NCBI RefSeq assembly: GCF_013004375.1
Contig: NZ_JABERI010000010.1
Coordinates: 1 to 64,000, forward strand
Origin: Acinetobacter terrae
GTDB lineage: Bacteria > Pseudomonadota > Gammaproteobacteria > Pseudomonadales > Moraxellaceae
Length of the DNA: 64,000 nt
Direction: 5' to 3'
The position numbers and the translations under genes were made by a program. Shown here in pieces: positions 1 to 7,937 of this stretch. The notes beneath the pieces are model-generated. The model was not told where the DNA came from. It did no database searches and was given only the letters and a program-made list of their open reading frames with translations. Position 1 is the stretch's first letter. The number at the start of each line of letters is the position of its first letter.

Positions 1-65
1 CGAGGTACGCCAACCAAGCGTTTGAATTCAGAATCTGAAAAACGATTTAATTTCTGATATCTCAT
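1..65 (-). CDS. IS5-like transposase, N-terminal fragment (runs off the left edge)
   Basis: Read on the minus strand from an ATG at 65, the window edge holds 21 codons starting MRYQKLNRFSDSEFKRLVGV. This resembles the N-terminus of IS5-family transposases, which often open with a short lysine-rich stretch and an 'FKRL.GV' motif before the helix-turn-helix region. The rest lies outside the window, so the DDE catalytic residues cannot be seen. A probable terminal repeat lies just upstream, and the neighbouring ATPase gene stops exactly there, as expected at an insertion boundary. The family call rests on a short peptide and is moderate. Confidence 0.55.
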   Translation of the reverse strand, partial: MRYQKLNRFSDSEFKRLVGVP

Positions 66-84
66 GAAATTTATATTGAGGTGG

Positions 85-107
85 TTTTTACTTTCGCAAG
101 AGGTCTA
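85..107. repeat. Probable terminal inverted repeat and end of the insertion sequence
   Basis: On the minus strand the DNA between the last ATPase codons and the transposase ATG reads AGACCTCTTGCGAAAGTAAA. Ends of the form GACCT-TTGC-AAA are common among IS5-family elements. The ATPase frame meets a TAG at 107-105 at the presumed junction. The exact end and target duplication cannot be set, because the other end of the element is outside the window. Confidence 0.4.
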
Positions 108-521
108 TTTATCAAATATTTTAGGATCTAGTATACTTGAATCCTGATTAATTCTGGTATTGTGGTATTTATTTATATCTATTTCTTCATCTTCCCTGAA
201 TCTTTCATTCTGATACTTGATCCAACTGCTATGATTTTCAAAAGCTGTGCAAGTATATTTTTCTATATTTAAATAATCTTCTTTAGCTAGTTCCCATATA
301 TAAGGGTACTTGTGATACTGTGTATTAGAAATCGCTAAAATTTTTTGAAAGTCAGGATTTCTTAATGTATGTATTATAATACTTCTGAGTAATCTACTTT
401 TTCCTGATCCATTTTTTCCTATCAAAAAAGTTGATGTATTATTATTTTTCGAATTTAAATGTGAAGAGTCAATAAACTCTAGAATTCTTCTATTTTGTTC
501 TAACCTTTTTAAAACTGACAT
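105..521 (-). pseudogene. P-loop (AAA-type) ATPase, N-terminal fragment cut by an IS
   Basis: The 138-residue product carries a clear Walker A motif near residue 35 (IGKNGSGKSRLL), as in ABC/SMC-like or OLD-like AAA ATPases. It has no signature motif, Walker B or sensor region, although such proteins are usually 300-700 residues long. The frame stops at the probable IS end, so I read this as the stump of a longer gene. The DNA is markedly more AT-rich than its neighbours, which suggests acquired DNA. The start ATG (521) has an AGGGGA ribosome-binding site lying inside the valS terminator hairpin. ATPases of this kind occur in many anti-phage systems, but no partner gene is visible and the role is unknown. 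Confidence 0.6.
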
Positions 522-523
522 AA

Positions 524-551
524 AAAATCCCCTCTAATTAGAAGGGATTTT
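524..551 (-). terminator. Intrinsic terminator after valS
   Basis: AAAATCCC (524-531) pairs with GGGATTTT (544-551), and the middle is itself nearly self-complementary. On the minus strand the right arm runs into a T tract. It lies 28 nt past the valS stop and directly abuts the ATPase fragment start, providing its ribosome-binding site. Confidence 0.7.
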
Positions 552-578
552 AATTTAAATATTAAATATTTGAAAGAA

Positions 579-3470
579 TTAAAGCGCTGCAATCTGATCC
601 ATATTCGCTTGAATTTTCACTAACTGATCTGCAAACTCAGCAAGTTTAACTTTCTCGCCTTCAACTACCGCAGCAGGTGCTTTAGCCACAAAACCTTCAT
701 TAGCAAGTTTTCCTGCAATTTGGTCATGCTGTTTTTGAACCTTGTCTAAGTCTTTTTGTAGACGACCCAATTCCGCTTTAGGGTCAATTAAACCCTTCAT
801 TGGAACAAATACAGACGCATGACCCACAACAGATGAAGACGACAATGGTGGTTGTTCGCCATCAGCCAAGTAAGTGATGCTTTCCACTTTCGCCAATGCT
901 TTAAACAACGGCTCGATACGTGAAATTTGCGCCACTTCAGCATCAGTGATGTTTTGCATCAACACTGGAAGTAAACGAGCATTACCTAAGCCCATTTCAC
1001 CACGAATGTTACGCACCGCACCAATCAAACCTTGTAGCCAATGCATATCTGCTTCAGCTTGGTCGTTAATTAACGCTTGATCCGCAACAGGGTAAGCCGC
1101 AGTCATAATGGTTTCGCCGCCCAAACCAATCATTGGGGCAAGGGTTTGCCAAATTTCTTCAGTCAAGTACGGCATAATTGGATGTGCAAGACGTAAAGAT
1201 GCTTCCATTACCGCAAGAAGTACACGACGAACTTCCGCTTTACGCTCTTCAGAGACATTTTCATCATTCAGAACAGGCTTGGTCAGCTCGACATACCAGT
1301 CACAGTATTCATTCCAGATGAATTCGTAAATCGCTTGCGCAGCCAGGTCTAAACGATAGGTTGCAAAGGCTTGTTGAACTGCAAGTTCCGCTTTTTGCAA
1401 ACGGCTCACGATCCATTGTTCAGGTAATTCCCAAAGATCAGGACGTGCAGTTTGACCCACAGTTTGACCTTCAACGTTCATCAGAACGAAACGTGTACCG
1501 TTCCAGATTTTGTTACAGAAGTTACGGTAGCCTTCAACACGTTTCATGTCGAATTTGATGTCACGACCGGTATTGGCAAGCGCACAGAAAGTGAAACGAA
1601 CCGCATCTGTACCGTAAGATTGAATGCCTTCCGGGAATTCTTTACGCGTTGATTTTTCAATCTTCGCCGCTTGTTTCGGGTTCATCAAACCAGTGGTACG
1701 TTTTTGTACTAAAGTTTCTAAATCTACACCGTCAATCAAGTCTAAAGGATCAAGCACGTTACCTTTAGATTTAGACATTTTCTGACCTTCGCCATCACGT
1801 ACCAAACCATGTACATACACAGTTTTGAACGGAACTTGTGGCGTGCCGTCTTCATTTTTCATGAAGTGCATGGTCATCATGATCATGCGGGCAACCCAGA
1901 AGAAGATGATGTCAAAACCAGTCACCAACACATCAGTTGGATGGAAGGTATTGAGGAAATAGTTTTCCGCATCTTTCTTGGCATCGCCAGTCCAGCCTAA
2001 AGTTGAGAATGTCCAAAGACCAGACGAGAACCAGGTATCCAAAACATCTTCATCTTGTTTCAGTTCAACATCAGCGGAAATGCCATTTTCTTCACGAACT
2101 TCAGCTTCAGAACGACCCACGTAAATGTTGCCATCTACATCGTACCAAGCCGGAATACGGTGACCCCACCACAATTGACGTGAGATACACCAGTCTTGAA
2201 TATTGTTCATCCAAGCCATGTACATATTGCTGTATTGTTCTGGAACGAATTTGATGTCGCCATCTTTAACCGCTTTAATGGCAGGCTCAGCAAGCGGAGC
2301 AATTTTTACGTACCATTGATCTGTCAATAACGGCTCAACGATTACGCCTGAACGGTCACCGCGAGGTGCTTTCAAGTCATAAGGCTGGATTTGATCTAGC
2401 CAGCCTTCAGCTTCAGCTTGTTCTACCAGTTTTTTACGTGCAGCAAAACGTTCTAAACCAATATAGTCCGCAGGTGCAGGAATGGTTTTGGAAATCTGTT
2501 CGCCCGCTTTGGCAATATATTCAAACTCAGCCAACACTTCAGCATTTTTGTTGAAGATATTAATAATCGGCAAGTTGCAACGTTTACCCACTTCATAGTC
2601 ATTGAAGTCATGCGCAGGCGTGATTTTTACACAGCCTGTACCGAAGTCTTTTTCGACATATTCGTCAGCAACAACAGGAACCAAACGACCTGAAATTGGC
2701 AGAACGATGTTTTTACCGACAAGGTGTGCGTAACGTTCATCTTCAGGGTGAACCGCAACAGCAGAGTCACCAAGCAAAGTTTCAGGACGCGTTGTCGCTA
2801 CAACAAGGAAGTTGTTGCCATCTTTGGTGCGAAGGCCTTTATCTTCAAAGAAATATTTAAAATGCCAAAGTGAACCTTTTTCTTCTACTGATTCAACTTC
2901 AAGGTCAGACAGGGCAGTTTGTAATTTTGGATCCCAGTTGACCAGGCGTTTACCGCGGTAAATCAGACCTTCTTTATGTAGACGTACGAATACTTCTTTT
3001 ACGGCGTTTGAAAGACCGTCATCCATAGTGAACCGTTCACGTGACCAGTCTACAGAAGAACCGAGGCGACGGATTTGACGGGTAATGTTACCGCCAGACT
3101 GTTCTTTCCATTCCCACACTTTTTCAATGAACTTTTCACGACCCAAGTCATGACGGCTGATATCTTGGGCTGCCAATTGACGTTCAACCACCATTTGGGT
3201 TGCGATACCCGCATGGTCAGTCCCCGGTTGCCATAAGGTGTTTTTACCCGACATACGGTTGTAACGGGTCAAGGCATCCATAATGGCATTGTTAAAACCA
3301 TGACCCATGTGCAAGTTACCAGTGACGTTTGGTGGCGGAATCATGATACAGAATGAATCGCCTTTTCCAGACGGCTTAAAGTAGCCGTTCTCTTCCCAAG
3401 TCTTGTACCATTTTTTCTCGATCTCGGTAGGATCGTATGTCGTAGCAATATTTTGCGCAGAATCAGTCAT
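579..3470 (-). CDS. valS: Valyl-tRNA synthetase
   Basis: Class Ia aminoacyl-tRNA synthetase that charges tRNA-Val with valine and edits threonine mischarging; cytoplasmic. The 963-residue length is normal. The HIGH-type motif appears as HMGH at residues 54-57 after PPPNVTGNL, and the KMSKS motif at about residues 564-568. The editing domain lies between them ([22 protein letters not shown]). The anticodon-binding domain follows, and the C-terminal arm (about 895-960, [18 protein letters not shown]) is the expected coiled coil. It is transcribed alone and ends in a hairpin terminator. Confidence 0.98.
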   Translation of the reverse strand: MTDSAQNIATTYDPTEIEKKWYKTWEENGYFKPSGKGDSFCIMIPPPNVTGNLHMGHGFNNAIMDALTRYNRMSGKNTLWQPGTDHAGIATQMVVERQLAAQDISRHDLGREKFIEKVWEWKEQSGGNITRQIRRLGSSVDWSRERFTMDDGLSNAVKEVFVRLHKEGLIYRGKRLVNWDPKLQTALSDLEVESVEEKGSLWHFKYFFEDKGLRTKDGNNFLVVATTRPETLLGDSAVAVHPEDERYAHLVGKNIVLPISGRLVPVVADEYVEKDFGTGCVKITPAHDFNDYEVGKRCNLPIINIFNKNAEVLAEFEYIAKAGEQISKTIPAPADYIGLERFAARKKLVEQAEAEGWLDQIQPYDLKAPRGDRSGVIVEPLLTDQWYVKIAPLAEPAIKAVKDGDIKFVPEQYSNMYMAWMNNIQDWCISRQLWWGHRIPAWYDVDGNIYVGRSEAEVREENGISADVELKQDEDVLDTWFSSGLWTFSTLGWTGDAKKDAENYFLNTFHPTDVLVTGFDIIFFWVARMIMMTMHFMKNEDGTPQVPFKTVYVHGLVRDGEGQKMSKSKGNVLDPLDLIDGVDLETLVQKRTTGLMNPKQAAKIEKSTRKEFPEGIQSYGTDAVRFTFCALANTGRDIKFDMKRVEGYRNFCNKIWNGTRFVLMNVEGQTVGQTARPDLWELPEQWIVSRLQKAELAVQQAFATYRLDLAAQAIYEFIWNEYCDWYVELTKPVLNDENVSEERKAEVRRVLLAVMEASLRLAHPIMPYLTEEIWQTLAPMIGLGGETIMTAAYPVADQALINDQAEADMHWLQGLIGAVRNIRGEMGLGNARLLPVLMQNITDAEVAQISRIEPLFKALAKVESITYLADGEQPPLSSSSVVGHASVFVPMKGLIDPKAELGRLQKDLDKVQKQHDQIAGKLANEGFVAKAPAAVVEGEKVKLAEFADQLVKIQANMDQIAAL

Positions 3471-3653
3471 AGTCAGAACAGATCAAAAGTGAATAAAAAT
3501 TAGGACTATTGTAGCAAAAAAATTACGGAATTAGGCAGCTTCACCAAATGCAAACTTTATGCAATTGGCATACACTGCATAAGATATTATGATAAGAGTT
3601 GAATAAAAACAGCGCGAATGGTCGCAGAATAATTCTAAAAGGACATTATCGAT

Positions 3654-4319
3654 ATGAGCTATTTCATTTCTTTAAAATTAACCCGAGAAACCCATCAGCG
3701 GTTTCAGCAGATTCATCAGCAATTGAATCAGGGTGAAACTCAAAGTTTAGCCAAACCTTTAGGTGAGGTTCTGGCTGATATTTCCTGTGAAATTGTCGAT
3801 CAGGTGTTTGGTGAAATTGCGCGGTTATCGACTTCGGCTGATCGAGAATCTGAAAAAATGGTCCAACAAATTTTAGAGACCGTACGTAAATATATGCCCT
3901 GGTCGGTTTCATTCTTTGGCAATGATCGCTTGATTCCGATGGTGAATTATCTCAAAGATAGGGCCTATGAGAAAAACGGTCAAAATTATATTTCTTATAG
4001 TGTCGATCATGTCTTGGTGGTGGAATTGCTGGAATGTGTAGAGCAAATGAAAGAGGGAAATACGCATTATGTTTCGCCAGGCTTAAAAGCATTTACCCAG
4101 TTGGTCGATCAAGGGGTGACGAGTCTGGTTCGTGAACCTAAAAACATGTTGAAATTCAATTTAGTGGTGGATAAAACCTTAAATGGCGTGATTCATTTGA
4201 CCACCCAGATGGGCTATAAGCGTTTAGAAAAACTGGGTACACAGTATGATTCGCAACTGACCCATCGTTATTTTGATCATTTTTTGATGTTTTTGAATCA
4301 TGAGCAAAAAAATCAATAA
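3654..4319 (+). CDS. Conserved hypothetical protein (221 aa)
   Basis: I do not recognise a family. The product is soluble-looking and largely helical by composition, with no signal peptide, membrane segment or cysteine cluster. It opens MSYFISLKLTRETHQRF. The ATG follows AAAGGAC, a good ribosome-binding site. It is divergent from valS and 61 nt upstream of an SDR gene on the same strand, so the two may be co-transcribed. Probably an Acinetobacter-specific protein of unknown role. Confidence 0.8.
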   Translation: MSYFISLKLTRETHQRFQQIHQQLNQGETQSLAKPLGEVLADISCEIVDQVFGEIARLSTSADRESEKMVQQILETVRKYMPWSVSFFGNDRLIPMVNYLKDRAYEKNGQNYISYSVDHVLVVELLECVEQMKEGNTHYVSPGLKAFTQLVDQGVTSLVREPKNMLKFNLVVDKTLNGVIHLTTQMGYKRLEKLGTQYDSQLTHRYFDHFLMFLNHEQKNQ

Positions 4320-4351
4320 AGTATCAACGTATTAAAGTATCAACGCATTAT
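4320..4351. repeat. Short tandem repeat, 2 x 16 bp
   Basis: Two adjacent copies of AGTATCAACGTATTAA / AGTATCAACGCATTAT lie just after the orphan gene's stop and before the SDR gene. They differ at two or three positions. No function is evident. Confidence 0.6.
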
Positions 4352-4380
4352 TAATCGTAAGTGTAAACAGGAACAGCAAC

Positions 4381-5187
4381 ATGGCGAAGCAGGACAGTTT
4401 GAACAATAAAGTGGTATGGATTACCGGTGCATCTTCAGGTTTGGGTAAGGCGCTCGCACAAGAGTGTGCCTTGCAAGAGGCACAGATTGTACTCACTGCT
4501 CGTCGTATGGATGAACTGGAAAATGTTCGTCAAAGTTTAGTTAATCCAGATCAGCATATTTGTATCAGTGCCGATATTACTGATGAAAATCAAGTTCGCC
4601 ATGCTTATGAACAAGTATTGAATCAAAAAGGGCGTATTGATTGGCTGATCAATAATGCTGGACTCAGTCAGCGTGCCTTAATTGCAGATACCACCATGCA
4701 AACTGAACGCGCGATTATGGAAGTGGATTACTTCTCACAAGTATTTCTAACAAAAACAGTATTACCAACTTTTTTAAAACAAAAAACAGGTCGAATTGTA
4801 TTTGTTTCCAGTGTTGCAGGTTTATTGGGTACGCAATATCGCGCATCCTATTCGGCAGCGAAAGCAGCGATTCACATGTGGGCAAACAGTTTACGTGCAG
4901 AAGTAGCTGACGAAGGGGTCGGTGTTTCTGTCATTTTCCCGGGTTTTGTTAAAACCAATGTTTCATTTAATGCGTTAAATGGCGAAGGTAAACCACAGGG
5001 CCATCAAGATGAAGCAATTGAAAATGGTTTACAACCTGATGAATTCGCTAAAACTGTAGTCAAGTCTCTGTTGAATGATGAAGAATATATTGTGGTTGGT
5101 GGTCGTAAAGAAAAATTGGGGGTATGGGTGTCGCGTTTATCTCCAAGCACACTGTATAAAATGATTCGCAAGATGAAGGTGAAATGA
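4381..5187 (+). CDS. Short-chain dehydrogenase/reductase (SDR), 268 aa
   Basis: Classical SDR oxidoreductase using NAD(P)H. The cofactor motif TGASSGLG is at residues 15-22, NNAG at 91-94, catalytic Ser143/144 (VSSVAG) and the YxxxK pair Tyr157-Lys161 (YSAAK). The length is typical. The C-terminal basic tail (YKMIRKMKVK) resembles SDRs of the DHRS7 type, which act on lipids or steroids, but the substrate cannot be read from sequence. AGGA lies 8 nt before the ATG. It sits behind the 221-aa orphan gene. Confidence 0.9.
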   Translation: MAKQDSLNNKVVWITGASSGLGKALAQECALQEAQIVLTARRMDELENVRQSLVNPDQHICISADITDENQVRHAYEQVLNQKGRIDWLINNAGLSQRALIADTTMQTERAIMEVDYFSQVFLTKTVLPTFLKQKTGRIVFVSSVAGLLGTQYRASYSAAKAAIHMWANSLRAEVADEGVGVSVIFPGFVKTNVSFNALNGEGKPQGHQDEAIENGLQPDEFAKTVVKSLLNDEEYIVVGGRKEKLGVWVSRLSPSTLYKMIRKMKVK

Positions 5188-5547
5188 TATCCCTTAGCAT
5201 GAGTTTCCCTCTTTATTAAAGAGGGGTTAGGGGAGATTATTTCATTAATCCCTCCCTTGCGCACTCAGAATATATTTTGAGGACGCTCATCTTTTAGAAG
5301 GAGAGGGAATATTGCGTATTGAATGGAAGTTGAACTCACAAAGAATATTTCCTCTCCCTGAACGAGCTTTAAGCATTGCTTTAAAGTGAAGTACAAAAGA
5401 GGGTTAGGGTATACTTTTAGTAAGATTGAATCCCTCCCTTGCGCACTCGAAATATATTTCGAGAATGCTCACCTTTAATAAAGGGAGGAGCAGTGCTTCT
5501 TGAAAGTAAATTAAATTCATGCAAGTCCTCCTTTGCAAAAGGAGGAT
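5188..5547. repeat. Cluster of related inverted repeats in a gene-free stretch
   Basis: This 360-bp gap is built from repeat-like units. Two copies share AATCCCTCCCTTGCGCACTC: 5247-5308 and 5428-5490. Each is followed by an AT-rich palindrome: CTCGAAATATATTTCGAG is perfect at 5446-5463, and the copy at 5264-5281 is degenerate. Related CCCTC/GAGGG hairpins lie at about 5203-5235, 5351-5410 and 5525-5558. The last runs into the 3' end of the YbjQ-type gene. It looks like a nest of small non-coding mobile or palindromic repeats. It may also serve as terminator for the convergent SDR and YbjQ genes. Confidence 0.65.
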
Positions 5548-6012
5548 TTAGGAGGATTCAAACTTTCTCCAATTTACTTGATTTTTAATCGCCGTTCCAT
5601 AAGCAAACACTTCCACCATCCCGCCTTGCATGCCCAGTTCAGTGGTACTTAAGCGCAAGCCCATAATATGGGTCGCGCCCATTTTTTCAGCTTCCAGTTT
5701 TAAACGCACAATGGCTTCGCGTCGCGCACGTTCAACTACACTTTCATAACTGGTTAAACGCCCACCAAAAAAATTCTCAATATTGGCAATCACATATTTA
5801 AAATAATCATGTGAAATCACCACATTGCTACTCACCAATTGCCCGTTATGAGCAGAGGTCTTAAAGCGGCTATTATCCAGCGTGATATAAGCTAAGCGAT
5901 GTTCTTGTTCATCCAGTTCATTTAAATGCTTTTTTTCAGTATGGCGACCAAAGCCCCAGCCAATCGCAAATAAAATCACAAAGATGACAATTTTTAATAT
6001 CAAGGCATCCAT
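5548..6012 (-). CDS. YbjQ/UPF0145-like protein with N-terminal membrane anchor
   Basis: The 154-residue product has one hydrophobic segment at about residues 4-22 (ILKIVIFVILFAIGWGFG) followed by a YbjQ-type domain. The family features are the GGRLTSYE loop, the helix VERARREAIVRLKLEAEKMGA and the strand THIMGLRLSTTELG. UPF0145 proteins form pentameric rings; their function is not established and the 'heavy-metal-binding' label is unproven. It lies 3 nt after a soluble paralogue, so they are almost surely one operon and may assemble together. Confidence 0.8.
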   Translation of the reverse strand: MDALILKIVIFVILFAIGWGFGRHTEKKHLNELDEQEHRLAYITLDNSRFKTSAHNGQLVSSNVVISHDYFKYVIANIENFFGGRLTSYESVVERARREAIVRLKLEAEKMGATHIMGLRLSTTELGMQGGMVEVFAYGTAIKNQVNWRKFESS

Positions 6013-6015
6013 GGC

Positions 6016-6372
6016 TTAGCCTTGAGTCGGGAAGGGATCAGGCAATTTTTGTGCATTTGCTTCAACCACCACCGCAGTTCCATAAACAAACAGTTCAGAA
6101 GCACCCTGCGCAATATTTGAGGTTGAAAAACGAATACCCACCACAGCGTTTGCACCTATTGATTTAGCTTTTTCAATCATACGGTTCATGGCTTCCTGAC
6201 GTGATTCTTCAAGCAATTCGGTATAGGCTGTCAGTTCACCACCGACTATATTTTTTAAGCCGGCAAGCAGGTCGCGTCCAACATGTTTGCTACGCACCGT
6301 GCTGCCATACACCACATCAATCTGACGGATAATGGTATGTCCCGGAACAGATTCTAGATTACTTAAAAGCAT
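6016..6372 (-). CDS. YbjQ/UPF0145 family protein
   Basis: The 118-residue product matches the soluble UPF0145 fold. It carries GHTIIRQIDVVYGSTVRSKH near the start, then GGELTAYTELLEESRQEA and ANAVVGIRFSTSNIAQG. The length fits the family (about 105-120). It is followed after 3 nt by the membrane-anchored paralogue. The biochemical role of the family is unknown. Confidence 0.88.
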   Translation of the reverse strand: MLLSNLESVPGHTIIRQIDVVYGSTVRSKHVGRDLLAGLKNIVGGELTAYTELLEESRQEAMNRMIEKAKSIGANAVVGIRFSTSNIAQGASELFVYGTAVVVEANAQKLPDPFPTQG

Positions 6373-6435
6373 TTTTTGGTATTCAAATAAAAGAGGTTGT
6401 ACTGAAGATAGGAAATCGAGCCTTAAAAAGCAATA

Positions 6436-6462
6436 AAAAAGCCTGCATAGAGCAGGCTTTTT
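6436..6462 (-). terminator. Intrinsic terminator after adeK
   Basis: AAAAAGCCTGC pairs perfectly with GCAGGCTTTTT around a 5-nt loop, 15 nt past the adeK stop. It closes the adeIJK operon and separates it from the YbjQ pair. Confidence 0.9.
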
Positions 6463-6476
6463 AACAACGCTAAAAA

Positions 6477-7937
6477 TTATTCAGCGCTGTTTGCAGCTTT
6501 ACGTTCAGCAGTAGACGCTGGCTGTTGAACCGCATCACCAGTGTTGGCTTTAATACCGCCACCGAGTGTTTTATAAACTTCAACCTGGTTATTCATGTTG
6601 GCTTGTTCAAGCAACAATAAACCTTGCTCAGCAGCATAAGACGCACGTTGCGCATCCAATACCGTCAAGTAACTGTCAATACCGGCACGGAAGCGGGCAT
6701 TAGAAAGTCGGTAGGTGGTATTGGTTGCATCAACTAAACGGCGCTGTGCCGCTAAACGGTCACCAATATTTTGACGTACTGCCAAGGCATCATTCACTTC
6801 GCGGAAAGCGGACTGAATCGATTTTTCATAGTCAGATAACGCAATTTGCTGATCTGTTTCTGAAATCTTGATGTTGGCTTTGCGTGTACCCCAATCGAAG
6901 ATTGGAAGATCAATACTTGGACCAATTGACCAGACAAATCCGCCTGATTTAAACAGGTCACTTAAGCTGGTTGAAGCATAGCCTGCATTACCGGTCAAAC
7001 TAATAGTCGGGAACAAGCGTGCTTTAGCCGCAGCAATATTTGCACCCGCTGCAGAAAGTTTGTATTCAGCAGCACGTACATCAGGACGGTTATTCAGCAA
7101 GTCACTTGGTAAACCAGCACTAAAGGCATTGCTTTTGCTAATACGGGTTACGCGTTGAGTCGGCAATAAATTAGCAGGAACCGCTTGACCTACAAGCAGG
7201 TTAAGCAGGTTCTGTGCTTGAGCAATTTGAGTCTTGTAATTGGCAACATCGTTACGCGCCGTTTCTACAGAAATCTGTGCCTGACGGACAGGAAGTTCAC
7301 TGTCGATACCGACATCAAAACGTTTTTTGTTGAGGTTATAAGACTCAAGTTGAGCTTTTAATGTTTGATCTGCAAGTTTTAAATTTGCATTGGCAAACGA
7401 GTAGTTCAACCATGCTTGAGCAACCTGACCAACCAACGCAATTTGAGTGGCATTACGCGCACTTGACGTTGCTAAATAAGTATCTAAAGCATTGTCTTTC
7501 AAGCTACGAACACGACCCCAAAAGTCCAACTCATAGGCAGTCACGCCTAGACCCACATTGTAGCTGGTCATGGTGCCGGTATTGAGCGTGTCCTGACGAA
7601 GCACACTACCACTGGCACCAATGGTTGGAAGCTGGTTGTTCTGCGTGATTTGATACTGTTGCTGCGCACGTTGAATATTCAATGTCGAAGTACGCAAATC
7701 TCGGTTATTGGCTAATGCCAAATCAAGCACTTGTAATAAGCGTTGATCGGCAAAAAAGTCTTTATAACCTTGCTCAGCAATTGAAGGACCAGAAGCAGGG
7801 GTTAAATAACCCTGTTCTGGAATATTCGCTTGAGCTACGGGCTCTGGGCCACGCATGCTTTGACAAGCTGTCAAAGCAAGCGCAAGTGCAGATACCGCAA
7901 TGCTACGACCTGAAATAGACCATACCTTTTGCATCAC
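6477..7937 (-). CDS. adeK: RND efflux outer-membrane channel AdeK
   Basis: OprM/TolC-type outer-membrane factor that forms the exit duct of the AdeIJK tripartite multidrug pump. The 486-residue product has a lipoprotein signal with lipobox Cys25 (ALTACQSM). Two OEP domains follow, with the internally repeated helices typical of NodT-family factors. The ATG overlaps the adeJ stop by 4 nt, showing translational coupling. In A. baumannii this operon is intrinsic and repressed by the unlinked regulator AdeN; no regulator is adjacent here. Confidence 0.95.
   Translation of the reverse strand: MMQKVWSISGRSIAVSALALALTACQSMRGPEPVAQANIPEQGYLTPASGPSIAEQGYKDFFADQRLLQVLDLALANNRDLRTSTLNIQRAQQQYQITQNNQLPTIGASGSVLRQDTLNTGTMTSYNVGLGVTAYELDFWGRVRSLKDNALDTYLATSSARNATQIALVGQVAQAWLNYSFANANLKLADQTLKAQLESYNLNKKRFDVGIDSELPVRQAQISVETARNDVANYKTQIAQAQNLLNLLVGQAVPANLLPTQRVTRISKSNAFSAGLPSDLLNNRPDVRAAEYKLSAAGANIAAAKARLFPTISLTGNAGYASTSLSDLFKSGGFVWSIGPSIDLPIFDWGTRKANIKISETDQQIALSDYEKSIQSAFREVNDALAVRQNIGDRLAAQRRLVDATNTTYRLSNARFRAGIDSYLTVLDAQRASYAAEQGLLLLEQANMNNQVEVYKTLGGGIKANTGDAVQQPASTAERKAANSAE

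Noticed and set aside
1..57. Plus-strand reading RGTPTKRLNSESEKRFNF ending in TGA, as if the C-terminus of a gene
   Set aside because: It is antisense to the transposase start, which gives a better family match and explains the truncated ATPase.
874..2554. Several plus-strand frames inside valS
   Set aside because: They are antisense shadows of a conserved gene with unusual composition and no ribosome-binding sites.
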